Assembly: GCF_000801295.1 (NCBI RefSeq)
Contig: NZ_AP012978.1
Span: 2,046,001-2,110,000 of the forward strand
DNA: 64,000 nucleotides
Origin: an endosymbiont of unidentified scaly snail isolate Monju
GTDB lineage: Bacteria > Pseudomonadota > Gammaproteobacteria > Chromatiales > Chromatiaceae
Direction: 5' to 3'
Part shown: in pieces, positions 21,329 through 30,451 of the stretch
Layout: the number at the start of each line of letters is the position of its first letter
Position numbering within the stretch: position 1 is the stretch's first letter
The notes under the pieces: generated by a model
Seen by the model: the letters and a program-made list of their open reading frames with translations, nothing else
The model's database searches: none
What the model was told of the DNA's origin: nothing
Translations under genes and position numbers: made by a program

Positions 21329-22386
21329 ATCACCCGAGACCTTACCGCTTCCGCTTCGTCATAGTCCTGGGCATGCTGTCGGCGATTCTGCTGGGCGGCG
21401 GCTGTTCGCGGCAACTGCCATCACAGTATTTCCGCCTGCTCGCCTTCGGCACCATCATGGAACTGGAAGTCATCGGCGTGGACCGGCAGAAGGCGCAGGC
21501 TGCCTACCAGACCCTGCAACAGGACTTCCAGTTCATGCACAAGGCCTGGCACGCCTGGGACCCGGGGCCGCTGGGCCGCATCAATCAGGCGATCGCGGAC
21601 GGCCGCACCATCGCCGCTCCGCCGTCGGTCCTGCCCCTGCTGAGAATCTCGCAGGAACTGGCGCGCAAGAGCGACTACCTGTTCGACCCCGGCATCGGCC
21701 GCCTGGTCGAGCTCTGGGGTTTCCACAACAGCGACCTCGAGCCGCACGCCCCGCCCCGCGACGAAGACATCGAGGCGCTGGTCGCTCGACACCCCAGCAT
21801 CCGCGACATGAAGCTCGAAGGCTTCCACCTCTCCTGCGACAATCCCGCAGGCAAACTCGACTTCGGTGCCGTCGGCAAGGGCTACGGCATCGATCGCGCC
21901 ATCGAGCGCCTGCGCGAGATGGGCATCACCGACGCCATCGTCAACGCCGGCGGCGACCTGCGCGCCATCGGCTCGCGCGCCGGCAACCCCTGGCGCATCG
22001 CCATCCGCGACCCCGACGGCGGAAGTATCTTCGCGCTGCTCTCGGTCAGCGGTGACGAGGCGGTGTTCACCTCCGGAAACTACGAACGGAACTTCACCTG
22101 GAAGGGAAAGTTCTATCATCACATCATCGACCCGCGCACAGGACGGCCGGCAGTCGGCACCGCCTCGGTGACCGTACTGCACCCCGACGCCACCACCGCC
22201 GATGCCGCAGCGACCGCGCTGTTCATCGCCGGTCCTGACGACTGGTATCGGGTGGCGCGACAGATGGGCATCAAGTACGTGTTGCTGATCGACACCGAGG
22301 GAATGGTGTACATGAATCCTGCGATGCAGAAACGGATCGAGTTGCAAAAGCCCGTGCAAGACATCCATATCAGCGAGCCGCTCTGA
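21325..22386 (+). CDS. apbE: FAD:protein FMN transferase (ApbE), lipoprotein
   Basis: Attaches FMN covalently to threonines of exported flavoproteins such as NqrB, NqrC or RnfG (family knowledge). The 353 residues begin with a signal peptide and lipobox LLGGGCS, so it is probably anchored in the periplasm. Family motifs include the Mg/FAD region KLDFGAVGKGYGIDRA, NAGGDLRAIG and HHIIDPRTGRP. It overlaps gshB by 4 bp (ATGA), so translation is coupled. No target flavoprotein is in the window. Confidence 0.95.
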   Translation: MNHPRPYRFRFVIVLGMLSAILLGGGCSRQLPSQYFRLLAFGTIMELEVIGVDRQKAQAAYQTLQQDFQFMHKAWHAWDPGPLGRINQAIADGRTIAAPPSVLPLLRISQELARKSDYLFDPGIGRLVELWGFHNSDLEPHAPPRDEDIEALVARHPSIRDMKLEGFHLSCDNPAGKLDFGAVGKGYGIDRAIERLREMGITDAIVNAGGDLRAIGSRAGNPWRIAIRDPDGGSIFALLSVSGDEAVFTSGNYERNFTWKGKFYHHIIDPRTGRPAVGTASVTVLHPDATTADAAATALFIAGPDDWYRVARQMGIKYVLLIDTEGMVYMNPAMQKRIELQKPVQDIHISEPL

Positions 22387-22396
22387 ATCCCGAACC

Positions 22397-23284
22397 ATGA
22401 AGGAACGGCCGACAGGACAGATCACCCGTGAACCCCTGGGCCTGGCCCTGCTCGGGGCCACGGTGGTGCATGCCTTCGTGATCCTCGCCATCGGCTTCGA
22501 TATCCAGCGCAACAACCCGCCAGCGCCGGAGCGCACGCTGGACATCACCCTCGTAGTCCCCGAGAAGAAACCCGAAAAGGTCGAGAAGCCGGACTTCCTG
22601 GCCCAGGCCTCGCAGCTCGGCGGGGGCGAGCAGGTACAGAAGAATCGCCCCAGCAACCCGCTGGGCAATCCCCGGGCGATCCGCAAGCAGCAGAAGCCGG
22701 CGCCCGAGCTGGTTCGCGCCGGCGCGGTCCGCCCCGAACCGCGCCAGCAGAAGCAAGTGATCACCACCCGGCACGCCGACCGCAAGGAAACCGTGCGCAA
22801 GCCCAGACCCACCATCAAGGCCACACCGCGCCCACGCGTTGCCCAGTTGCTGGCCAGCACCCAGAAGGAGATCGACCGCCTGACCGCGGAACTCGACCGC
22901 CACGCCCAGGCCGCGTCCAAACACAAGCGCCGCAAGGTACTCAACGCCAGCACCCAGGAATACAAGTACGCCAGCTATCTCGAGGCCTGGCGGCGCAAGG
23001 TCGAGCGCATCGGCAATCTCAACTACCCCGACGAGGCCAAGCGCAAGCGCCTGTACGGCGCGCTGATCCTGCACGTGGCCGTGCGCGCCGACGGCAGCAT
23101 CGAGCAGATCCGCCTGCTGCGTTCCTCCGGTCACAAGGTCCTCGACGACGCGGCCATCCGCATCGTCCGCCTGGCCGCCCCCTTCGCGCCCTTCCCTCCC
23201 GAGATCCGCAAGGAGGTGGATGTGCTCGACATCACCCGCACCTGGCAGTTCCGCAGCGGCAACCGCTTGTTTTCCGAGCCCTGA
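22397..23284 (+). CDS. tonB: energy transducer TonB
   Basis: A 295-residue inner-membrane protein. One N-terminal membrane segment (about residues 15-35) is followed by a long basic/proline-containing periplasmic spacer and a C-terminal TonB domain (YPDEAKRKRLYGALILHV, then VLDDAAIRIVRLAAPFAPFP). It couples the proton-motive force to outer-membrane receptors. The equivalent gene in P. aeruginosa (tonB3), at the same chromosomal position, is needed for twitching motility, so a link with the Chp cluster next door is plausible. No exbBD is in the window. Confidence 0.9.
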   Translation: MKERPTGQITREPLGLALLGATVVHAFVILAIGFDIQRNNPPAPERTLDITLVVPEKKPEKVEKPDFLAQASQLGGGEQVQKNRPSNPLGNPRAIRKQQKPAPELVRAGAVRPEPRQQKQVITTRHADRKETVRKPRPTIKATPRPRVAQLLASTQKEIDRLTAELDRHAQAASKHKRRKVLNASTQEYKYASYLEAWRRKVERIGNLNYPDEAKRKRLYGALILHVAVRADGSIEQIRLLRSSGHKVLDDAAIRIVRLAAPFAPFPPEIRKEVDVLDITRTWQFRSGNRLFSEP

Positions 23285-23332
23285 GCCCGCATCTGTATTG
23301 CGGGAAACGCTCAACCGCCGGATACTCATGCC

Positions 23333-23893
23333 ATGGATACCAGCAACCTGACCAACCATCTGCTGATCGCCATGCCCAGCCTGCGGGATCCCAATTTCTC
23401 GCACACGGTGACCTATATCTGCGAGCACAGCCCCAACGGCGCCATGGGCATCGTCATCAACCGCCCGATCGACATTCGCGTCAGCGAGGTGCTCGAACAG
23501 ATGGAGATCCCGAGCGACGACCCGGGCGTGAAGGAGGCACCGGTCTACCTGGGCGGACCGGTCGAGGAACAGCGCGGCTTCGTGCTGCACGATTCGGACC
23601 AGGAATGGGAATCCACCCTGCGCATCAACGACCAGATCAGCGTCACCACCTCGCGCGACATCCTCGAGGCCATGGCCCGCGGCGAAGGGCCCGCGCATGC
23701 CCTGGTGGCGCTGGGCTACGCCGGCTGGGGACCGGGGCAACTGGAACAGGAGATCCTCGACAACAGCTGGCTGAGTGCCCCGGCCGATCGCGCCATCCTC
23801 TTCGAACTGCCGCCGCCACACCGCTGGGAGGCCGCGGCGCGGCTGATCGGGGTGGATCTCAACCGCCTGAGCACCGACAGCGGCCACGCCTGA
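23333..23893 (+). CDS. YqgE/AlgH family protein (UPF0301)
   Basis: A 186-residue protein with the family start LTNHLLIAMPSLRDPNFSHT and conserved YICEHSPNGAMGIVINRP and GYAGWGPGQLEQEI. The function is unresolved; AlgH was named for an alginate regulation phenotype. Nearly always paired with ruvX, as here, with the stop and next start sharing TGATG. Confidence 0.93.
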   Translation: MDTSNLTNHLLIAMPSLRDPNFSHTVTYICEHSPNGAMGIVINRPIDIRVSEVLEQMEIPSDDPGVKEAPVYLGGPVEEQRGFVLHDSDQEWESTLRINDQISVTTSRDILEAMARGEGPAHALVALGYAGWGPGQLEQEILDNSWLSAPADRAILFELPPPHRWEAAARLIGVDLNRLSTDSGHA

Positions 23894-24291
23894 TGGCTAC
23901 CCTGCTCGGCTTCGACTACGGGAGCCACAAGATCGGCGTGGCCGTCGGCCAGACCCTGACACAAAGCGCCAATCCCCTCACCACCTTGGGCAACCGACGC
24001 GGAAAGCCCGACTGGGAGCGCATCGGCACCCTGATCGAAGAATGGCAACCCGACGCCCTGGTGGTCGGCCATCCCTTCGAGATGACCGACCGCGAAGCAA
24101 ACAACGCCGAACCCGCCAAGCGATTCGCGCGCCAGCTGCACGGACGCTACCATCTGCCCGTGCACCTGATCGACGAGCGCCTGACCACGCGTGCGGCCTG
24201 GCTCGACCTGGGTGCGGAAGCAGCCCGCGATCCGACCCGCGTCGATGCCTGGGCTGCCAAACTGATACTCGAGACCTGGCTGAGACAATGA
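23893..24291 (+). CDS. ruvX: Holliday junction resolvase-like RuvX (YqgF)
   Basis: RNase H-fold nuclease of 132 residues, implicated in pre-16S rRNA 5' processing and junction resolution. It has LLGFDYGSHKIGVAVG with the first acidic residue, LVVGHPFEMT, and LIDERLTTRAA. The ATG at 23893 overlaps the yqgE stop; longer in-frame starts lie inside yqgE. Confidence 0.94.
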   Translation: MATLLGFDYGSHKIGVAVGQTLTQSANPLTTLGNRRGKPDWERIGTLIEEWQPDALVVGHPFEMTDREANNAEPAKRFARQLHGRYHLPVHLIDERLTTRAAWLDLGAEAARDPTRVDAWAAKLILETWLRQ

Positions 24292-24824
24292 CCGAGGCAC
24301 CACGACACATCTTCATGCAGCATGACGGCATCATCGACCTGATCGATGGCATGACCGGCATCCTGCGCCACTACCTGCGCGACCGCGAAATCGACGACCC
24401 CGCAATCATCGGCATCCACACCGGCGGGGCTTGGATCGCCCACGAGCTGCACCAGCGGCTGGACTGCCCCGGCCCGCTCGGTCTGCTCGACATCAGCTTC
24501 TACCGCGACGACTTCACGCGCATCGGTGTCAACCCGCAGGTCCGCCCCTCGCGCATCGAGTTCGATGTGGACGAGCGCAACATCGTACTGGTGGACGACG
24601 TGATCCAGAGCGGGCGCACCATCCGTGCGGCCATGAACGAGATCTTCGACTTCGGCCGACCGGCCAGTATCACCCTGGTCACCCTGATCGAGCGCAACGG
24701 CCGCCAGCTGCCCATCCAGCCCGACGTGGTCGGCCTGAGCCTGCCACTGCCCACGCACGAACACATCCGCCTCACCGGGCCCGAGACCTACAGCCTGGAG
24801 ATCAGCCGCCGCACCGATGCATGA
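24288..24824 (+). CDS. pyrR: PyrR bifunctional regulator / uracil phosphoribosyltransferase
   Basis: A 178-residue phosphoribosyltransferase-fold protein with the PRPP-binding loop VLVDDVIQSGRTIRAA. It begins at 24288 with a 4-bp overlap of the ruvX stop. In gram-positives PyrR controls pyr attenuation; in Pseudomonas the pyrR-pyrB-pyrC' arrangement exists, but regulation differs. No attenuator resembling the gram-positive type is seen before pyrB, where a repeat element intervenes. Confidence 0.93.
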   Translation: MTEAPRHIFMQHDGIIDLIDGMTGILRHYLRDREIDDPAIIGIHTGGAWIAHELHQRLDCPGPLGLLDISFYRDDFTRIGVNPQVRPSRIEFDVDERNIVLVDDVIQSGRTIRAAMNEIFDFGRPASITLVTLIERNGRQLPIQPDVVGLSLPLPTHEHIRLTGPETYSLEISRRTDA

Positions 24825-24832
24825 ATACGAAG

Positions 24833-24885
24833 GTTCGGCCCGGGGACGGGCCTCCTACGGTGGGAGTGGCGTCCTCGTCGCGAAC
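24833..24885. repeat. REP palindrome pair after pyrR
   Basis: Type A unit (24833-24858, inverted, head GTAGGAG at 24852-24858) has stem GGCCCG/CGGGCC with loop TCCC. It is directly followed by a type B unit (24859-24885) with a shorter stem around GTCCTC and tail CGAAC. The GTAG-type head and the CGAAC tail define the family; other copies are at 36173, 44275, 45408 and 57352. Confidence 0.85.
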
Positions 24886-24921
24886 ACTCCCTGCAAAGCA
24901 TGCGACCCGCCCCGCGGACTG

Positions 24922-25101
24922 TTACTGAGACAACCCTGAGTAAAGCGACACTCAGCGGGTCTCAGGGCGTTCAGCCACAAGGCGCACAGGCAGCAGGCAT
25001 GGCCATTCCATGTCAAGCCAGCGCAACACCGTGGATGGCCCCCCTGATGCCCGCCCACGGGGAGCGCTCTGAGCGTTGCTTTACTCAGGGTTGTCTCAGT
25101 A
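24922..25101. mobile_element. TA-flanked terminal-inverted-repeat element (MITE-like) at pyrB
   Basis: About 180 bp bounded by inverted repeats: 24 identical bases (24923-24946 against 25078-25101), then partial matching that extends the arms to about 33 bp. The outermost bases are TA on both sides, with CTGAGACAACCC as the arm start, which fits the TA target duplication of IS630/Tc1-mariner elements. The interior encodes nothing recognisable, so it would be non-autonomous. It separates pyrR from pyrB and ends 11 bp before the pyrB ATG. Confidence 0.75.
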
Positions 25102-25105
25102 CAAT
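25076..25105 (+). promoter_or_regulatory. candidate pyrB promoter in the right arm of the inserted element
   Basis: TTGCTT (25076-25081) and TACAAT (25100-25105) are 18 bp apart, and the pyrB ATG at 25113 lies seven bases beyond the -10 box, giving a leaderless or near-leaderless message. The -35 box and most of the spacer are terminal-repeat sequence. Confidence 0.5.
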
Positions 25106-25112
25106 GCGCGCA

Positions 25113-26099
25113 ATGGCGAGCGACAGACGACAGAACATCCAACTGACGCCGGATGGCCGCCTTCGCCATTTCCTGACCATCGAGGGACTGAGCCGCGAAC
25201 TGCTCACCCACATCCTCGACATCGCCGAGTCCTTCGCCACCCTGCCGGGCCGGCCGGTCAAGAAGGTTCCTGCGCTGCGTGGGCGCATCATCACCAACCT
25301 GTTCTTCGAGAACAGCACCCGCACCCGCACGACCTTCGAACTGGCCGCCAAGCGGCTGTCCGCCGACGTACTCAACTTCAATGCCAGCACTTCGGCCACC
25401 GCCAAGGGCGAGACCCTGCTGGACACCCTGCGCAACATCGAGGCGATGCACAGCGAGATGTTCGTGGTGCGCCACAGCCAGTCGGGCGCGGCGCATTTCA
25501 TTGCCCGCCATGCCGCCCCCGGCGTGAGCGTGATCAACGCCGGCGACGGCCGCCACGCCCACCCGACCCAGGCCATGCTGGACATGTTCACCATCCGCCG
25601 TCACAAGGGCGATTTCACCCCGCTGCGGGTGGCCATCGTCGGTGACATCCTGCACTCGCGGGTGGCACGCTCGCAGATCCTCGCCCTCAACACCCTGGGC
25701 GTGACCGAGGTGCGCGTGGTCGGCCCACGCACCCTGATCCCCACCGAGGCGCGGGCGCTGGGTGTGCACGTCTATCACGACCTCGACGAGGGCCTGCGCG
25801 ACGTGGACGTGGTCATCATGCTGCGCCTGCAGAAGGAACGCATGGATGGCGCCCTGCTGCCCAGCGAATCCGAATACTTCCGCCTCTACGGCCTGACCAA
25901 CAAGCGCCTGGAGGCGGCCAAGCCGGATGCCATCGTCATGCACCCCGGCCCCATGAACCGCGGCGTCGAGATGGACTCCGAGGTGGCCGACGGACCGCGC
26001 TCGGTGATCCTGCAACAGGTTAGCTACGGCATTGCAGTGCGCATGGCGGTCATGAGCCTGTGCATGCAGACCCATGCCGAGGAGCGGGGAGAGGCATGA
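25113..26099 (+). CDS. pyrB: aspartate carbamoyltransferase catalytic chain
   Basis: First committed step of pyrimidine synthesis. The 328 residues from the ATG at 25113 carry the carbamoyl phosphate loop [21 protein letters not shown] and [10 protein letters not shown]. An ATG at 25104 would add three residues. The frame stays open upstream through the repeat element to 24900, but that extension is not homologous. No strong ribosome site precedes the ATG. Coupled to pyrC' by a 4-bp overlap, as in the Pseudomonas-type PyrB-PyrC' complex. Confidence 0.97.
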   Translation: MASDRRQNIQLTPDGRLRHFLTIEGLSRELLTHILDIAESFATLPGRPVKKVPALRGRIITNLFFENSTRTRTTFELAAKRLSADVLNFNASTSATAKGETLLDTLRNIEAMHSEMFVVRHSQSGAAHFIARHAAPGVSVINAGDGRHAHPTQAMLDMFTIRRHKGDFTPLRVAIVGDILHSRVARSQILALNTLGVTEVRVVGPRTLIPTEARALGVHVYHDLDEGLRDVDVVIMLRLQKERMDGALLPSESEYFRLYGLTNKRLEAAKPDAIVMHPGPMNRGVEMDSEVADGPRSVILQQVSYGIAVRMAVMSLCMQTHAEERGEA

Positions 26100-27400
26100 A
26101 CATCAGCATCCTCAACGGCCGCCTGATCGACCCGGCCAACGGCATCGACGACACCCTGGACCTGCACATCCAGGGCCAGCAGATCCTCGCCATCGGCGCG
26201 GCGCCCGAAGGCTTCGAGGCACAGGAGACCATCGATGCCAGCGGCTGCATCGTCTGCCCGGGGCTGGTGGACATCGCCGCCTCGCTACGCGACCCCGGCC
26301 CCGGCCGTATCGACCTGGCCAGCGAGACTGCCGCTGCCGCGCGTGGTGGCATCACCACTCTGGTGTGCACCCCGGACACCCAACCGGTGATCGACACCCC
26401 TGCGGTGATCGAGCTGATCCACCGTACCGCGCGCAAGCTGCGACGCACCCGGGTACTGATCGCCGCCGCCCTCACCCAGGGACTGGACGGCCAGCAACTG
26501 GCCAACATGGCCGCGCTGGCCCGCGCCGGTGCGGTCGCCCTGAGCAATGCGCGACATCCGCTGGCCAACACCCTGGTCGAGCGCCGTGCCCTGGAGTATG
26601 CCGCCACCTTCGGCCTGACCGTGATGCTGCGCCCCGAGGACCCGCACCTGCGTGCCGGCGGCTGCGCGCACGAGGGCGCGGTGGCTACCCGACTGGGCCT
26701 GCCCGGCATCCCCAGTTGCGCCGAGACGGTGGCCGTGGCGCGCGACCTGGCGCTGGCCGAACACACCGGTGCCCGGGTGCATTTCCATGCCCTGTCCACG
26801 TCCGGCGCCGCCAACCAGCTGCGCGAGGCCCAGGCCGCGAAGCTGCCGGTCAGCGCCGATGTCGCCGCTCACCAGCTGCACCTGACCGAGATGGACATCG
26901 AAGGTTTCGACGCCGACTGCCACGTCTCGCCACCGCTGCGCACCCTGGCCGACCGCGAGGCCCTGCGCCAGGCGGTGGCCGACGGCACCATCGCGGCCAT
27001 CTGCTCTGATCACCAGCCCCACGAGCTGGACGCCAAGGAGGCTCCCTTCCCCGAGACCGCCCCCGGCATCTCGGGCCTCGAGACCCTGCTGGCGTTGACC
27101 CTGCGCCTGGTAGACGAAGGCGTGCTGTCACTCACCGAGGCCATCGCCCGGGTCACCTGCGGCCCGGCCGATCTGCTCGGCCTGCCCCATGGGCGGCTGG
27201 GCGCGGGCAGCCCCGCGGACGTCTGCATCTTCGAGCCCGACACCCCCTGGACACTGCACCGCTCGGCACTGTGCAGCGAGGGCCGCAACACCCCCTTCGA
27301 CGGCTGGGAATTCGAAGGCCAGGTCACCCATACCCTGTTCAACGGGCGCGTGGTCTACCGGCGCGACGCACGAGAACCCACCCAAGTGACCTCCAATTGA
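26096..27400 (+). CDS. pyrC': inactive dihydroorotase homologue PyrC' (aspartate transcarbamylase partner)
   Basis: A 434-residue amidohydrolase-fold protein of the type I dihydroorotase family. The segment that should read VDxHxHxRxPG is [13 protein letters not shown], so both histidines of the metal HxH motif are missing. The ICSDHQPHE segment keeps its aspartate and histidine. Non-catalytic PyrC' proteins are known in Pseudomonas, where they are needed to assemble the PyrB dodecamer, and the overlap with pyrB supports that role. An active dihydroorotase must be encoded elsewhere. Confidence 0.9.
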   Translation: MNISILNGRLIDPANGIDDTLDLHIQGQQILAIGAAPEGFEAQETIDASGCIVCPGLVDIAASLRDPGPGRIDLASETAAAARGGITTLVCTPDTQPVIDTPAVIELIHRTARKLRRTRVLIAAALTQGLDGQQLANMAALARAGAVALSNARHPLANTLVERRALEYAATFGLTVMLRPEDPHLRAGGCAHEGAVATRLGLPGIPSCAETVAVARDLALAEHTGARVHFHALSTSGAANQLREAQAAKLPVSADVAAHQLHLTEMDIEGFDADCHVSPPLRTLADREALRQAVADGTIAAICSDHQPHELDAKEAPFPETAPGISGLETLLALTLRLVDEGVLSLTEAIARVTCGPADLLGLPHGRLGAGSPADVCIFEPDTPWTLHRSALCSEGRNTPFDGWEFEGQVTHTLFNGRVVYRRDAREPTQVTSN

Positions 27401-27517
27401 TCTGGCGCAAAGACGTCGGTGCGCAACCGGCACACACTAAAGGCTCGAAGTCGAATCCGGCATATCTCTCTCCGCCGAAACTTCGATGCTTATCTCACTC
27501 TTATGACTGACCTTGCC

Positions 27518-27540
27518 CGCCTCGATGAGGCGTTTTTTTT
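27518..27540 (+). terminator. rho-independent terminator of the gshB-pyrC' run
   Basis: A perfect 6-bp GC-rich stem (CGCCTC/GAGGCG, loop GAT) is followed at once by eight Ts (27533-27540). The last Ts are part of the stop codon of the convergent membrane-protein gene. Confidence 0.85.
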
Positions 27541-27997
27541 ACGCCAGATAACGCCCAGCCGCCGCAATGGCGATGTTGCACAGGCCGATCATGGTGTTGG
27601 TACCCACCAGCACACGGATCTGCGCCAGCGCCTGCCCGCCCGCCGGCCAATCCTGCGCGGCCACCGCCCGTTTCAGGCGTCCGTAGGGTGCGAAGAAGAC
27701 GTGCATGAAGATCAGCATCATGACAATACCGATGCCGAACATGGCATGGATGTAGAGCGGGCTACCGGCAAAGCCCCCGAAGACCCCGAACATCATCCAC
27801 AGCCCGGTACCGAGGATGATCAGCACGCTCAGCCACACCCAGGGGAAGAAGCGCCCGAACACCCCGACCCACAGGGTCAGGCGCACCGGCGGCTCGAGCT
27901 GCGCAGCGGCGACCGGCCGCAGCACCATGTAGGCGAAGAACATGCCGCCCACCCAGATGACGACAGACAAGACATGCAACGTGACCATTGCACTCAT
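27539..27997 (-). CDS. CopD-like integral membrane protein
   Basis: A 152-residue protein with four hydrophobic segments. It has the family start LHVLSVVIWVGGMFFAYMVLRP and later YIHAMFGIGIVMMLIFMHVFF. CopD/DUF4149-like proteins are linked to copper uptake or membrane haem binding; the histidines in the first and third segments are compatible with that. The start at 27997 follows GAGGGGGG; an ATG three codons later is possible. It converges on pyrC' and diverges from the CoA-binding gene. Confidence 0.75.
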   Translation of the reverse strand: MSAMVTLHVLSVVIWVGGMFFAYMVLRPVAAAQLEPPVRLTLWVGVFGRFFPWVWLSVLIILGTGLWMMFGVFGGFAGSPLYIHAMFGIGIVMMLIFMHVFFAPYGRLKRAVAAQDWPAGGQALAQIRVLVGTNTMIGLCNIAIAAAGRYLA

Positions 27998-28077
27998 GGC
28001 CCCCCCTCGAGACAAAACGGTTAAAATTGTCGGCATTCTACACCGCGCACCACGCCACCGAAGCAATACCCGCTACC

Positions 28078-28452
28078 ATGCAGGCCTCCGATCACCACGT
28101 CGCCGTACTGGGCGCCAGCCCCAAGCCAGCACGCTATGCCAACCAGGCCATCCGCCTGCTGCTCGAGCACGGCTACCGGGTGACGCCCATCCACCCACGC
28201 TTTCGCGAGATCGAGGGGCTGACAGTCGCCAACACGCTGGACCAGGTGCCACGCCCAGTGGATACCCTCACCCTCTACGTCGGCCCCGAACGCCTGGAAC
28301 CGCAGATCCCGGCACTGGTCGCGCTCGCGCCCGGCCGGGTGATCTTCAATCCCGGCACCGAATCGCGCGTCTTCCAGCAGGCGCTGGATGCCGCCGGCAT
28401 TCCCTGGTTCGAGGCCTGCACCCTGGTACTGCTCAAGACCAGGCAATTCTGA
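28078..28452 (+). CDS. CoA-binding domain protein (YccU-like)
   Basis: A 124-residue single-domain Rossmann protein of the CoA_binding_2 type, with VAVLGASPKPARYANQA and the late VIFNPGTESRVF. E. coli YccU is the model; the role is unknown. The start at 28078 agrees with family length. Thirteen bp before greB, on the same strand. Confidence 0.85.
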   Translation: MQASDHHVAVLGASPKPARYANQAIRLLLEHGYRVTPIHPRFREIEGLTVANTLDQVPRPVDTLTLYVGPERLEPQIPALVALAPGRVIFNPGTESRVFQQALDAAGIPWFEACTLVLLKTRQF

Positions 28453-28465
28453 CTCCTCCAGACCC

Positions 28466-28945
28466 ATGGCACGCTCACCCCATATCACCCGAGAAGGTTT
28501 CGAGGCACTGAAGGCGGAGCAGCGCGCGCTCTGGGACAAGCGCCGCAAGGTGGTGAAACACCTGGCCGCCGCCGCGGCCGAGGGCGATCGCTCGGAGAAC
28601 GCCGAGTACATCTATCGCAAGAAGCAGCTGCGCGACCTGGACCGGCGCATCCGCTACCTGCAGAAGCGCATTCCCGAGCTGAAGGTGGTCGAGCGCGCCC
28701 CCGATGACCCCGAACGGGTGTACTTCGGCGCCTGGGTGGAACTGGCCGACCGTCAGGGAGAGACCCATGCCTACCGCATCGTGGGCGCCGACGAGTTCGA
28801 TCCCAAGCGTCGCTGGATCAGCATCGACTCGCCGATGGCGCGCGCCCTGCTCGGCCGCGCCCTCGACGAGCCGGTGCGCGTGCGCCTGCCCGACGGCGAG
28901 GCCGAATTCGAAATCATCGACATTCGCTACGACAACCCGGCCTGA
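28466..28945 (+). CDS. greB: transcription elongation factor GreB
   Basis: Rescues backtracked RNA polymerase by stimulating transcript cleavage. The 159 residues show the N-terminal coiled coil with the acidic tip GDRSENAEYIYRKKQLR and the C-terminal FKBP-like domain (DSPMARALLGRALDEPVRV). The extra charged spacing before the tip and the KKQLRDLDRR element mark GreB rather than GreA. The start at 28466 matches. Confidence 0.95.
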   Translation: MARSPHITREGFEALKAEQRALWDKRRKVVKHLAAAAAEGDRSENAEYIYRKKQLRDLDRRIRYLQKRIPELKVVERAPDDPERVYFGAWVELADRQGETHAYRIVGADEFDPKRRWISIDSPMARALLGRALDEPVRVRLPDGEAEFEIIDIRYDNPA

Positions 28946-28999
28946 AATTTCGCCGGCACCGGCCGATAACAGCCTCGAAGCAATCGACCAGGAGCCATC

Positions 29000-29380
29000 A
29001 TGCAATCCCGACATGCCTACCTGCTGCTCGGCTGGCTGTGCGTCGGCCTCGGCCCCCTCGGGGCCCTGCTGCCGCTGATGCCCACCACCGTGTTCCTGCT
29101 GATCGCCGCCTGGGCCTTCTCGCGCAGCTCGCCGCGCTGGCACCGCTGGTTGCGCGAACACCCGCGCTTCGGACACCTGGTGCGCGGATGGGAAGAACAC
29201 CACGCCATGCCCGCGCGCGCCAAGCGCATCGCCTGGACCGCCATGGCCCTGTCCTGGGTCCTCACTGCCGCCCTGTTCGGCCCGGCATCGGTGGCTGCAC
29301 TGGCCTGTGGCCTGTGCCTGCTCGGGGTCGCCTGCTACATCGCCCGCCTGCCGGTGATGGAGGCCTCGCGGCAGACTTGA
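29000..29380 (+). CDS. DUF454 (YbaN-like) inner-membrane protein
   Basis: A 126-residue protein with three hydrophobic segments and the family signature [20 protein letters not shown], followed by [14 protein letters not shown]. Function unknown; the family is widespread in proteobacteria. It lies between greB and htpX on one strand. Confidence 0.88.
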   Translation: MQSRHAYLLLGWLCVGLGPLGALLPLMPTTVFLLIAAWAFSRSSPRWHRWLREHPRFGHLVRGWEEHHAMPARAKRIAWTAMALSWVLTAALFGPASVAALACGLCLLGVACYIARLPVMEASRQT

Positions 29381-29435
29381 ACTTCGCCCTCTGAATCCGC
29401 ACATTAGGCGCGACTCAACACTCGGAGAAAACGAC

Positions 29436-30302
29436 GTGCGTCTGCTGCTGTTCCTTGCGACCAACGTGGCCGTGCTGGTGGTCATCAGCCTGATGTTCCG
29501 CCTGCTCGGCATCGACGACCTGCTGGCCGCCAACCGGGTCGATCTCGACCTCAACGCCCTGTTGATCTACTCGGCCATCATCGGCTTCTCGGGCTCGCTG
29601 ATCTCGCTGTTCATGTCCAAGTTCATGGCCAAGCAGGGCATGGGCGTGCAGGTCATCGAGCAGCCCACCAACGGGGTCGAACTGTGGCTGGTGGACACCG
29701 TGGCCCGTCAGGCCCAGGCGGTGGGCATCGGCATGCCCGAGGTCGGCATCTTCGAGGGACCGCCCAATGCCTTTGCCACCGGCTGGAACAAGGACGACGC
29801 CCTGGTAGCCGTCTCCACCGGTCTGCTCTCGACCATGAACCGTGACGAGATCGAGGCGGTGCTGGCGCACGAGATCAGCCACGTGGCCAACGGCGACATG
29901 GTGACCCTCACCCTGCTCCAGGGCGTGGTCAACACCTTCGTGGTGTTCCTCTCGCGGGTGGTGGGCCATATCGTGGACCGAGTGATCCTCAAGAACGAGC
30001 GTGGCCACGGTATCGGCTTCTTCATCGCCTCCATGGTGGCCCAGGTGGTACTCGGCATCCTCGCCTCGATGATCGTGATGTGGTTCTCGCGCTGGCGCGA
30101 ATACCGCGCCGATGCCGGCGCTGCGCAACTGGCCGGCAAGTTCAAGATGATCTCGGCACTGCGCCGCCTGCAACAGGCGCACACCGCGCCCCTGCCCGAC
30201 GAGATGGCCGCCTTCGGCATCGCCGGCGGCAAGGTCAGCGCGCTGTTCGCCAGCCATCCGCCCATCGAGGAGCGCATCGCCGCGCTCGAGCGCCTGCCCT
30301 GA
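29436..30302 (+). CDS. htpX: membrane zinc protease HtpX
   Basis: Heat-shock metalloprotease that degrades misfolded inner-membrane proteins. The 288 residues include two N-terminal membrane segments, LAHEISHV (zinc HExxH, His145 and His149), two more central membrane segments, and [13 protein letters not shown] with the third ligand glutamate. C-terminal [12 protein letters not shown] is typical. Ends just before repeat copy 2. Confidence 0.97.
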   Translation: MRLLLFLATNVAVLVVISLMFRLLGIDDLLAANRVDLDLNALLIYSAIIGFSGSLISLFMSKFMAKQGMGVQVIEQPTNGVELWLVDTVARQAQAVGIGMPEVGIFEGPPNAFATGWNKDDALVAVSTGLLSTMNRDEIEAVLAHEISHVANGDMVTLTLLQGVVNTFVVFLSRVVGHIVDRVILKNERGHGIGFFIASMVAQVVLGILASMIVMWFSRWREYRADAGAAQLAGKFKMISALRRLQQAHTAPLPDEMAAFGIAGGKVSALFASHPPIEERIAALERLP

Positions 30303-30307
30303 CAGGT

Positions 30308-30422
30308 GGGAACCACGAAGGGTACAAGGGGCACAAAGGCCTTCAGGCAGACCTGCGTGGGAGAATACGCAAGGGACCCACATTCCCACACTTCGTGTGC
30401 TTTGTGTCCTTTGTGGTGAATT
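30308..30422. repeat. inverted-repeat element with CACAAAG-phased arms, copy 2
   Basis: Left arm about 30308-30340 (GGGAACCACGAAG, then GGCACAAAGG) and right arm about 30390-30422 (CTTCGTGTGCTTTGTG, then TTTGTGGTGAA) are inverted repeats enclosing about 50 bp. It lies between convergent htpX and the HIT-like gene, where it could form a long hairpin that ends both messages. Confidence 0.75.
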
Positions 30423-30451
30423 ACCCGTCGCGTCCCTGGCGGCTCCAATGA

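Noticed and set aside
24900-25112. An N-terminal extension of PyrB through the repeat element
   Set aside because: The extension is not homologous to the family, and the ATG at 25113 gives the normal N-terminus; it reads terminal-repeat DNA.
27401-27510. Possible tRNA or small RNA after pyrC'
   Set aside because: No cloverleaf or conserved RNA pattern; only the terminator at 27518 is convincing.
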